From positions 1 through 18,961 of the forward strand of contig JALNXF010000010.1 of NCBI GenBank assembly GCA_023230505.1: a stretch of 18,961 nt of DNA, read 5' to 3'. Positions 7,718 to 14,567 of the stretch are shown in pieces (the stretch's first letter is position 1; every line of letters begins with the position of its first letter). The notes beneath the pieces are model-generated. The model saw only the letters and a list, made by a program, of their open reading frames with translations. It was not told where the DNA came from and ran no database searches. The DNA comes from Candidatus Altimarinota bacterium. GTDB lineage: Bacteria; Patescibacteriota; Gracilibacteria; BD1-5; UBA2023. A program made the translations under genes and the position numbers.

Positions 7718-9034
7718 TTAATTGATATGGTCAAGAATTCTAATTTTTGGAAAGGGTATGATAATTTTAACTTTATTTGAATTAATTTCTTCTTTAAAGT
7801 CATTGAGTATTTCTTTTTCAAAGTTGTAGGCCAATAATAAGAAATAATCAGGTATATCATTTTTGTTTTGTTCTACAATTGGAATATATGATTCTGGCAT
7901 AAAATGCCCACATTTTAATTTATTTTTTTCAAATGCTTTTTGAATTACATTTGACCCAATATTCATAGTATTTAGTAATGTATTTCCTTTAACAGGAGCG
8001 CCCAAAGCATAAATTGTTTTACCTTCATCTGATAAAGAATATAATAAATTGTTCAATTTCGTCAGATGTTTATCAATCTTTTTAAATGCTTTTTCAAATT
8101 CTGATATTTCATAATCATTATCTTTTAAATAAGTTTTTTGATATCTTTCGGTTTTTGAATTTGTTAGCGAGTTATTTGAATGTGATACTTTAGCAATTAT
8201 ACTACCATTATGAATTTCAGAAAAATATGCGTCGAAAATTTCTAAATCATATTGTCGTAATAAATTAATTAGGCTTTTTAATGTATAATAACAAAGATGT
8301 TCATGATAAATCATATCAAATGATAATTTATCGATTATCATTCCAGCATACATAAATTGAATAATTAAAACACCATCATTATCTAATATTTTTTTAATTC
8401 CTTGTAGTACACTATGAAGTTCTTCTAAATGAAAAAATACTCCTGAAGCATTTATTAATTTTGCTTTTTCAGAAAATAATAAATTATTTGTTAAACTTTC
8501 TTCCCATTCATTGCCTATTTGAAATAACCTCCAAGTATTTTGACAATCTATAAATTCTTTATTGAAAAACTGACGATAGGTATTGATTTTATTTTTTGTA
8601 GCAATTTTAACAACTTCATAAGATGGTTCAATATTTATTACCTTTTTATATCCCAATTTTTTATATTGTAATAATTGCGTTCCATCATTCCCCCCAATAT
8701 CAACAATTAAATCATCTTTATTTAAATTGAATTGTTTAATATTTTCTTTTGCTAATTCATAAAAATGATTTTGTAATGTTTCTGTAGTACCTGATAAATA
8801 GCAGTGATTTAAAAACATTGTTTCTTTTGGGACTGTATGATCAAGTTGTAAAAGAGTACAATCATTACAATAAAAGAGTCTTAATGGATAATAAGATTCT
8901 GTTCTTATTTGTTCATTAGTTAATATATTATTTCCCCAAGGTTGGTATCCCAAATCCCAGATTAAACGAAGGTTTTCAGAAGAACAAGATCTACAAGAAA
9001 GTCTATGATTATTTTGTATCAATGTCGAATTCAT
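7718..9034 (-). CDS. Three-domain sugar C-methyltransferase
   Basis: The 438-residue protein shows the full NDP-sugar C-methyltransferase layout (TylC3/NovU-type). An N-terminal zinc-binding domain has C14, C17, C56 and C59 (CRSC and CNDC). A central class I SAM domain has LIVDIGGNDGTQLL at 109-122 and an acidic residue at E136. A C-terminal domain includes YALGAPVKGNTLLN, matching the Methyltransf_14 'GA..KG.tLLn' signature. FFHLEELHSV and MIYHEHLCYYTL (about 240-251) are also typical; the His-Glu-His segment forms part of the active site in this family. Members methylate a ring carbon of a keto-deoxysugar nucleotide. No partner dehydratase is visible here. Its ATG overlaps the AAA ATPase stop by 4 bases. 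Confidence 0.9.
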   Translation of the reverse strand: MNSTLIQNNHRLSCRSCSSENLRLIWDLGYQPWGNNILTNEQIRTESYYPLRLFYCNDCTLLQLDHTVPKETMFLNHCYLSGTTETLQNHFYELAKENIKQFNLNKDDLIVDIGGNDGTQLLQYKKLGYKKVINIEPSYEVVKIATKNKINTYRQFFNKEFIDCQNTWRLFQIGNEWEESLTNNLLFSEKAKLINASGVFFHLEELHSVLQGIKKILDNDGVLIIQFMYAGMIIDKLSFDMIYHEHLCYYTLKSLINLLRQYDLEIFDAYFSEIHNGSIIAKVSHSNNSLTNSKTERYQKTYLKDNDYEISEFEKAFKKIDKHLTKLNNLLYSLSDEGKTIYALGAPVKGNTLLNTMNIGSNVIQKAFEKNKLKCGHFMPESYIPIVEQNKNDIPDYFLLLAYNFEKEILNDFKEEINSNKVKIIIPFPKIRILDHIN

Positions 9035-10002
9035 TTCTCGTTTTTACCGAATCCTATTTTATTTGTGTCTGAAAATTTTGTACTGCTGAGATATTCACGC
9101 ATATCTTTTAATTCCCCAATACTTGTTTGAATATCTTTACCAAAAATAAATACTGATTTGATAAATTCTCCTAAATGTGCTAATGATAATCCTTCTGTCT
9201 TTTCTGCTAATTCATTCAAATTGAGTTTCCTTTTATCCTCCTCAGATATTTTATATGATAAATATGCTAAACGAATTTCTTTATTCGGAAGTCCGATATG
9301 ATATCGTTTATCAAATCTTGATGGTCGATTTAATACTCGTTCCTTTAATTTTTCAGGATAATTCGTGCAACCAATATATACACAATGAGACATTTGATTT
9401 GCCCCATCAAGAAGATTAAGTAAATAAGTTTCGGATTCATTATTGACCACTAATCCGTCAACATCTTCTATAATCACTAAAATTAATGTTTCTGGTTCAA
9501 TGTTTTTTAAATATTCCGATATACCCCGACCAAACATTGATAAATCATCTGAATTTTTAATCCCAAAAACAACTCCATTGTTTTTTATTGTTTTGTGGAT
9601 CAAAAGTTGAGTCAGACAAGTTTTTCCGCAGCCTGGTTCACCATATAAAAGAATTCCTCTTTTATAAACATATTTATATTCGTCAAATTTGTGTTTATTT
9701 TTGAAAAAGAAATCGATATCATTTAAAATTTCATTAAAAATATTATTTGGAAGCAAAATTAATTCATCGGTGATAATTTTGTCTTTAACAAATGTATACA
9801 CCTCATATTTAGAATTATATTGAATATGATAATATCCAGGAGGTAACTTTTTTGTTATTTTTATCTTGGGGGTTGGGATAAATGTATTATTAGCACCAAT
9901 AATATATTCTGAGAAATTATTTGTATTTTCATCTATGTTATGATATTCCCCTGAAGATTTACAAGCTTCTTCAGGCATTTCTGTATTTTTTCTGTCTCTC
10001 AT
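9031..10002 (-). CDS. BCS1-like AAA+ ATPase
   Basis: The 323-residue protein has one AAA+ module. The Walker A motif is GEPGCGKT at 121-128, Walker B is LVIIEDVDG at 175-183, and the sensor-1 Asn is in GCTNYPEKL (N214). Arginine-finger candidates lie in RVLNRPSRFD (R222, R226, R229). The C-terminal helical lid ends around 288. The first 115 residues include PPGYYHIQYNSKYEV and no transmembrane segment. The fold is close to BCS1/AAA-family remodelling ATPases common in bacteria, phages and large viruses. These hexamers unfold or remodel protein partners. The gene lies between a GT2 gene (5 bases upstream) and the C-methyltransferase (ATGA overlap), so its substrate may be a cassette or virion protein; that is inference. 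Confidence 0.85.
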   Translation of the reverse strand: MRDRKNTEMPEEACKSSGEYHNIDENTNNFSEYIIGANNTFIPTPKIKITKKLPPGYYHIQYNSKYEVYTFVKDKIITDELILLPNNIFNEILNDIDFFFKNKHKFDEYKYVYKRGILLYGEPGCGKTCLTQLLIHKTIKNNGVVFGIKNSDDLSMFGRGISEYLKNIEPETLILVIIEDVDGLVVNNESETYLLNLLDGANQMSHCVYIGCTNYPEKLKERVLNRPSRFDKRYHIGLPNKEIRLAYLSYKISEEDKRKLNLNELAEKTEGLSLAHLGEFIKSVFIFGKDIQTSIGELKDMREYLSSTKFSDTNKIGFGKNEK

Positions 10003-10007
10003 AATGA

Positions 10008-10643
10008 CTATATTAAAGTTTCATAAAAATTATTTTGCTGAATTTGTCGTGCTATTTCCTTTACATGAAGAAAAGCCATTTTTTCATCTTGTGGAAGATA
10101 TTTCACAATTTTTGCCCCATCAATTCTTTCATGTACTTTTCCAATCCATTTAATATCGGGAGAATTTCTTATGATTCTCCCCTGCCAATCTGGAAAATTT
10201 ATCATTCCTTTATCATCAATATGCCAATTCCATTTTTTTAATAATTGTTGAGTTAATCCTTTTACTATATTAATTCTCGCAACTAACATTAAATCTGGAT
10301 AATTATTTAATTCTAATTGTGCTTGAAGTTGTTTAATTAAAATCGAGCTTGGAATTTCATCGGCGTCGATATTAAAAATATAATCTTTTGTACAATTTGA
10401 AAATAAAAAATTTTTATGTTCGGAAAAGTCATTATCAAATTTTCTTTCAAAAACTTTAATCGGTAATTTATCTACATATTTATTAATAACTCTTGTAATA
10501 TGTTCGGATGTTTTCCCTATATCTTTTAAAATAATAACTTCACATTGTTCCTTATTTGCTATTGAAATGTTAAGTTGACCTAATAGCATTTCTAGCTCGA
10601 CGTGCTCGTCACATACAGTAATTGCATAAGATATTGTTTTCAT
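10008..10643 (-). CDS. GT2-like glycosyltransferase
   Basis: The 211-residue protein is a GT-A transferase of the GT2 type as seen in phages. It has an N-terminal strand ISYAITVCDE, EVIILKD at 35-41, EHKNFLFSNC at 75-84, and the metal-binding NIDADEIPS at 91-99. The C-terminal half has FPDWQGRIIRN and KWIGKVHERIDG, the 'pd.Q.Ri.rn....w.g.vHE' region typical of these proteins. It ends IARQIQQNNFYETLI. It transfers a sugar from a nucleotide-sugar; targets may be glycan, DNA or protein. It is shorter than many GT2 enzymes but looks complete. The stop is TAG, showing that TAG is a genuine stop here. Confidence 0.8.
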   Translation of the reverse strand: MKTISYAITVCDEHVELEMLLGQLNISIANKEQCEVIILKDIGKTSEHITRVINKYVDKLPIKVFERKFDNDFSEHKNFLFSNCTKDYIFNIDADEIPSSILIKQLQAQLELNNYPDLMLVARINIVKGLTQQLLKKWNWHIDDKGMINFPDWQGRIIRNSPDIKWIGKVHERIDGAKIVKYLPQDEKMAFLHVKEIARQIQQNNFYETLI

Positions 10644-10662
10644 AAGTATATATTTTTAGTAA

Positions 10663-10914
10663 CTATTTAAATCTTTCTTTTGGAATTTGTTCTAATCTTC
10701 TTTTAATTTGATCATAAGTAAACTCAGGTAATTGATAAATTGATTCGGTTTCATTAACTTCATCTAAAATTGAAATTCCCCATTCTTTATCAATATAAAC
10801 TTCATACCCATATGGTCCATGAAAAACTACTTCAGTAGGAGTAGAATATGAACTTATTTTAAATTGAAATTCATCTAATAATAGAAGGATTTTATTGAAA
10901 ATTTCGTCAGTCAT
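10663..10914 (-). CDS. Small protein of unknown function
   Basis: I do not recognise this 83-residue protein. It has an N-terminal helix (DEIFNKILLLLDEF), a beta-rich middle with EVVFHGPYGYEVYIDKEWGISIL, and a charged C-terminal helix (YDQIKRRLEQIPKERFK). I chose ATG 10914 over the in-frame ATG at 10926. The junction there, TGA-T-ATG, is identical to that of the preceding gene pair (11312-11308), with the same AATTGATATG around it. With 10926 the gene would overlap its neighbour by 11 bases. No signal peptide is seen. It sits between the deoxyribosyltransferase-like gene and the GT2 gene. Confidence 0.65.
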   Translation of the reverse strand: MTDEIFNKILLLLDEFQFKISSYSTPTEVVFHGPYGYEVYIDKEWGISILDEVNETESIYQLPEFTYDQIKRRLEQIPKERFK

Positions 10915-10915
10915 A

Positions 10916-11308
10916 TCAATTTGCATTTAAATAATTTGCAACATTTTTTAATGAACTGCAATATTTTGCACCATTTAAAGTGACCATTTTTATTACTGCT
11001 TTTAGAGATTTTAGTTGACTTTCGGAAAAGGTTAACTCGCTATCTTTTCCGAGAATACAAAGAATTGTTTTTTCTGGCTGTTTATTACTATCATCTACCA
11101 CTTCTGCTATGCTATAAACCCCAGTCATTTTGGGAGTTATAACATATAGAACATAATCACAATTTTTTCTTTCTTGTAATTCTATTTTTGCTGCTTCATC
11201 ATCTCGATTATCTACTACTGGATTAAAATAATTTATCTTCAGCATTGGGATTAATTTATCTCTCCAATTACTTTTATTACAAGTTCCGCCCAAAAATACT
11301 TTTTTCAT
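10916..11308 (-). CDS. Nucleoside 2-deoxyribosyltransferase-like protein
   Basis: The 130-residue protein matches the Nuc_deoxyrib_tr_2 family (PF15891). VFLGGTCNKSNWRDKLIPML at 4-23 holds the Gly-Gly loop and a conserved Trp-Arg. YFNPVVDNRDDEA at 27-39 has the acidic cluster near the active site. CDYVLYVITPKMTGVYSIAE (50-69) supplies the strand and the candidate catalytic Glu (E69), and VDDSN follows. The family is related to N-deoxyribosyltransferases, which move or hydrolyse the base of 2'-deoxynucleosides. Many phage members have unproven activity. A role in nucleotide salvage, modified-base handling or nucleotide-signal clearance is possible. It begins two bases after the zinc-ribbon gene's stop (TGATATG). 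Confidence 0.82.
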   Translation of the reverse strand: MKKVFLGGTCNKSNWRDKLIPMLKINYFNPVVDNRDDEAAKIELQERKNCDYVLYVITPKMTGVYSIAEVVDDSNKQPEKTILCILGKDSELTFSESQLKSLKAVIKMVTLNGAKYCSSLKNVANYLNAN

Positions 11309-11309
11309 A

Positions 11310-11783
11310 TCAATTTGTGTCTTTAAGTAAAAAATTTAAAAATGTCATCGCCGAAATAAAATTATCTTTATTATAATGTTGGGAATGCTTTAATGATACT
11401 CTATGTGAATGGTATTCATTGGCTTTTCCTTGTATTGGATATTTTGATCTTTCTTCTTTTGGAATTACTTCATAAGGTGCTACACACCATTGCCAATCAT
11501 CAACATTAGTTCCATCAGGAAATAATATTACTAAATTAGAATAATCCATTATTATTGGGTACCAAAATAATTCTGTTTCTTTACTTAATTTACATAAATC
11601 TCTATATAATCTTGGAAGACATTCATCAATAGTTTTTTTATTTTCATAGACAAAATCATCTTGTGTATAATATCCGCACATTATACATATATATCTATTT
11701 ATCTCCCCAGTTGCCGTCAAAATCTTTTTTGTTTCAATATTTACACCATCACAATTAGGGCAGACTATTACTTTTTCATCCAT
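11310..11783 (-). CDS. Zinc-ribbon protein of unknown function
   Basis: The 157-residue protein begins with a zinc-ribbon: C8 and C11 (VCPNCDG), then C33 and C36 (ICIMCGYY), with an aromatic run after the second pair. The rest includes ELFWYPIIMDYSNLVILFPDGTNVDDWQW, a beta-rich segment, and a helix with YNKDNFISAMTFL near the C-terminus. I recall similar Trp-Tyr-Pro and 'DG.s.ddW.W' segments in unnamed proteins from large phages, but cannot name a function. It probably binds zinc structurally. It is 33 bases after the GT4 gene (start preceded by an A-rich stretch) and immediately before the deoxyribosyltransferase-like gene. Confidence 0.7.
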   Translation of the reverse strand: MDEKVIVCPNCDGVNIETKKILTATGEINRYICIMCGYYTQDDFVYENKKTIDECLPRLYRDLCKLSKETELFWYPIIMDYSNLVILFPDGTNVDDWQWCVAPYEVIPKEERSKYPIQGKANEYHSHRVSLKHSQHYNKDNFISAMTFLNFLLKDTN

Positions 11784-11816
11784 TTTTTATATTTTTTTTA
11801 GTTATTTCTTTTTGAG

Positions 11817-13208
11817 TTATATTTTTACATCTTCAAATCCTTCTATCTTAGTTATATCGATATTTGATTTAATCTCATCATTTTCATTAATTAGTTGATC
11901 CATTGTTTTATTTAACTTAGTTAATTTTGGTAGTTGTGGGATAAATAAATCAGTCTCCGCTATCTGTTTATTAATATAATAATTTTTTATGATATTTTCA
12001 AATTTCTCGGTCATTTTTTCCAAAGTAAAATTTTTAGCATTGTTGGTTTGCTTTCTCCCCATCTCAATACATTTTCCTAAATTATTATAAACATAATCCA
12101 TTTTCACCCCAGCATATTCATAATCAACTCTAAACCAACTTGATTCTTTTATTAAAATTGTATCCCAGACCGCAGAGGGATGAATTTTTTCTAATTTTCC
12201 TTTTAATAAAATAGCATTTCCATTTGGAAGAAAGTCTTTTTGACCACTCCAATCAGAAACTAATATAGGTTTCCCAGTTACAGAAAATTCTAATAATGGT
12301 CGCCCGAATCCTTCACCATGAGTAAAACTTACCATTGATTTAATCTTTGGATGATTATATAAACTATTCATTTCATCATCTAAAAGATTACCATTTAATA
12401 AATATACTTGGGGAAGATTATCTTTTTTATTAAATAATTTTTTTATTTCTTTGATTCTTTTTAAAGTAAAGTCTTTATCTACTTCACAATTTGTTCCTAA
12501 TTTCAAAAGTAATCCAGGTTGTTTAGATCTATTCTTAAATACTTCATAAAATACTTTAATAACATTCCCAATATCTTTTCTATCTTGTCCAAGGTCACCT
12601 TTCAACCAATGACCCACAGTCAAAAACAAAAAATCTTCCGGAATAGGATCTAAAAGAGATTTAATTACAGGATTAATTTCAGTTGTTTTCGTATAAATTT
12701 CAGTATTTAATCCTTCAAATAAAACCTCAATAGGTTTTTTACAAAATAATTCACCCTCTATTTGACCTGTTTGCGTATTTTTTTTAGTCCAACGAGTACT
12801 CCCTAATACCTGTTTAGTAAATTGTGATGGTACAATATTAAGATCCATTTGGTCACATCCGGTAACAAATTCAATTGAAGCAAGACTTGTTTCAGTTCCA
12901 GCGGTAATACCAATCGAATACTTTCCTATTGGTTGAAATTCTGATGGGATGGTTATTTGAATAAATAAATCAGGTTGTTGCTTAACTTGTGGTTCTTTAA
13001 TAAAATGAGTTAATATTTGTAATTCATCTGGTTTATTTTTATTTAATGCTCCCCAAGCAGTATTCCCCCACATTGTTGGAATTATTACGATTTCATATTC
13101 TGATTCTGGAAGGATCTTGAATAATGATTTACACAAATCTCGAGAATGGTTTCCATATCCCGAGAATGTATCTATGGGTGCTTGAAAGATGCATGTTTTT
13201 TTATTCAT
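11817..13208 (-). CDS. GT4-like glycosyltransferase
   Basis: The 463-residue protein has a GT-B layout. The N-terminal domain opens with CIFQAPIDTFSGYGNHSRDL (6-25), including the Gly-rich loop. The C-terminal Rossmann domain begins near 193 (FLFLTVGHWLKGD) and holds SFTHGEGFGRPLLEFSVTGK at 294-313. There E299 and E307 form the EX7E motif that binds the donor nucleotide-sugar in GT4 enzymes. A C-terminal tail rich in Lys, Glu and Asn follows about residue 420. It would retain sugar stereochemistry; the donor and acceptor are not evident. The start at 13208 lies 3 bases after the upstream stop. A second, similar but distinct GT4 gene lies 1.4 kb upstream. Confidence 0.85.
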   Translation of the reverse strand: MNKKTCIFQAPIDTFSGYGNHSRDLCKSLFKILPESEYEIVIIPTMWGNTAWGALNKNKPDELQILTHFIKEPQVKQQPDLFIQITIPSEFQPIGKYSIGITAGTETSLASIEFVTGCDQMDLNIVPSQFTKQVLGSTRWTKKNTQTGQIEGELFCKKPIEVLFEGLNTEIYTKTTEINPVIKSLLDPIPEDFLFLTVGHWLKGDLGQDRKDIGNVIKVFYEVFKNRSKQPGLLLKLGTNCEVDKDFTLKRIKEIKKLFNKKDNLPQVYLLNGNLLDDEMNSLYNHPKIKSMVSFTHGEGFGRPLLEFSVTGKPILVSDWSGQKDFLPNGNAILLKGKLEKIHPSAVWDTILIKESSWFRVDYEYAGVKMDYVYNNLGKCIEMGRKQTNNAKNFTLEKMTEKFENIIKNYYINKQIAETDLFIPQLPKLTKLNKTMDQLINENDEIKSNIDITKIEGFEDVKI

Positions 13209-13211
13209 ATT

Positions 13212-13727
13212 TTAGTTTTCTAATTTTTCAAAATTTCTTTGTATCAATATTAATTTATTGTCACTCCTCGCTGATTCCCAATTTGATCCGAGTGAAGAAA
13301 CTTGTTTTTCAATATATGCAAAATAAATTCGGTTTTTTTGACCCGGAATAATTATGTTTTTTTTATCTACCCCTTTGATCTCAAGTACTTTTGGATTATA
13401 TTTCTTAATAAAATCTTTAATGATTGTTACTATAGTAGCTATTAATCGCAAATAATACGTCATTGATGCTTTAAATGCTTGAAGTTCTTCGTTGTTTACT
13501 GAATAACCAACTGAATATTCATTTTCTTGTAATCGAAAGAATTCAATTTGAACTTCAGGAATTTTTTCTTTATCATTAATTGGGGCTAAAAATATTGTAA
13601 AATATCCTATATCATTAATTTGATAAAATTTTTTCTGCCAAGGAAATTGTTTAGCATTAGCTTCCCCAATTTCATTAAGAAGATGAATTTCATTTGTAGT
13701 TAACAATTGTGATACTTTAATTGACAT
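13212..13727 (-). CDS. Phage-like protein of unknown function
   Basis: I chose ATG 13727 (171 residues, starting SIKVSQLL). The longer frame from 13790 would add 21 residues that simply read the exonuclease gene in another frame; from 13727 the overlap is 11 bases. The protein has a beta-rich first half (GYFTIFLAPINDK, QIEFFRLQENEYSVGYSV). A helix at about 85-105 (YYLRLIATIVTIIKDFIKKY) is followed by KVLEIKG and NRIYFAYI. This strand-helix-'P..l...g......nR...Y' order recalls small unnamed proteins found in many T4-like phages, but I cannot assign a function. It lies between the exonuclease and the GT4 gene. Confidence 0.68.
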   Translation of the reverse strand: MSIKVSQLLTTNEIHLLNEIGEANAKQFPWQKKFYQINDIGYFTIFLAPINDKEKIPEVQIEFFRLQENEYSVGYSVNNEELQAFKASMTYYLRLIATIVTIIKDFIKKYNPKVLEIKGVDKKNIIIPGQKNRIYFAYIEKQVSSLGSNWESARSDNKLILIQRNFEKLEN

Positions 13728-14322
13728 TATTGCGATCGTTAAATATACATATTTGGTTGTATAACTCTCTATTCCATCTCGCATCTTCAAGAGCCGAATG
13801 TTCCATCAATGGGTCGGGACAATTTTTTTCTTTCCATTTTCTGGTTAATCCATTCTGATCCATCATTTGTCTTAAATCAACACAATACATCGGCCATCCC
13901 TTTGGTAAATCTGTCATTCTGCCGAAAAGTTGTGCGAAAACTACCCAGTCATAATCAGCATAATATCCATAGAATTTAGGAGTTTTATCCTTACCAACAA
14001 ATGATAAAATTTCTTCAACTATTTCTTTTCTAGTACTTCCAAATACAGAAAAAAGAAGTTTCAAAGTTTCTTCATCAAAAATGAAATTTTTATCATGATC
14101 AAAGTTAGGAATAATTTCGTTATAAATCTGTTTGAATACATTCTTTTTTAACCAATCATTCTCCCAACTGTAATCCAATTTATGCTCATTATTCAACTTA
14201 TAAAATTCTCTTCCATCTTCATCAACAATTCCAATACTAATTAAATCTATAGTTGGTATAACTCCAATTTGCCGAATACTTAATTCTGTTTCAAAGAATT
14301 CGGTGTCTAAAAAATATTTCAT
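13717..14322 (-). CDS. RNase AS-like DEDDh 3'-5' exoribonuclease
   Basis: The 201-residue protein resembles mycobacterial RNase AS (polyadenylate-specific 3'-exoribonuclease). KYFLDTEFFE gives exo I residues D6 and E8. DLISIGIVDEDGREFYKL at 26-43 is the conserved strand pair. YYADYDWVVFAQLFG (120-134) supplies the exo II Asp (D125), and HSALEDARWNRELY (175-188) gives H175 and D180 of exo III. Together these complete the DEDDh set, with two Mg2+ expected at the site. The enzyme would degrade RNA 3' ends or small RNA. The segment of about 15 residues between the first Asp-Thr-Glu strand and DLISIG is longer than in the mycobacterial protein. Start context ends in GTTAAAAATG with only a weak upstream AAGAG. 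Confidence 0.85.
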   Translation of the reverse strand: MKYFLDTEFFETELSIRQIGVIPTIDLISIGIVDEDGREFYKLNNEHKLDYSWENDWLKKNVFKQIYNEIIPNFDHDKNFIFDEETLKLLFSVFGSTRKEIVEEILSFVGKDKTPKFYGYYADYDWVVFAQLFGRMTDLPKGWPMYCVDLRQMMDQNGLTRKWKEKNCPDPLMEHSALEDARWNRELYNQICIFNDRNNVN

Positions 14323-14346
14323 TTTTAACTCTTTTAAATTAATTCT

Positions 14347-14544
14347 TCATTCATCATCTTCATTCATTCTATCTATATATTCTTCTAACTTTTTTTGAGA
14401 ATTTAAATAATTGATTCTTAATTCATGAAATGTTTTATCTTTGATTTCATCCCAATTACTATAATGAGTAAAGCAGTAATCAAATCCTTCGTTATTCATT
14501 CTATATTGAACACGTTCCCAATCTTCTTTTTCTTTATTTGTCAT
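14347..14544 (-). CDS. Small acidic protein of unknown function
   Basis: I do not recognise this 65-residue protein. It is highly charged and rich in Glu, Asp, Trp and Tyr (KEKEDWERVQYRMNNEGFDY, then FTHYSNWDEI), with predicted helices near both ends and MNEDDE at the C-terminus. It has no cysteine pair other than one Cys and no signal peptide. It is kept because it fits the strand and spacing: 23 bases follow the GT4 gene's stop and 24 bases precede the exonuclease start. The start has CGAAAA before ATG and no Shine-Dalgarno motif. Confidence 0.6.
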   Translation of the reverse strand: MTNKEKEDWERVQYRMNNEGFDYCFTHYSNWDEIKDKTFHELRINYLNSQKKLEEYIDRMNEDDE

Positions 14545-14567
14545 TTTTCGATCTACTTTAAATTAAT

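Noticed and set aside
13728..13790. Longer N-terminus for the 171-residue gene from ATG 13790
   Set aside because: The added 21 residues only re-read the end of the exonuclease gene in another frame; ATG 13727 gives an 11-base overlap and a natural-looking start.
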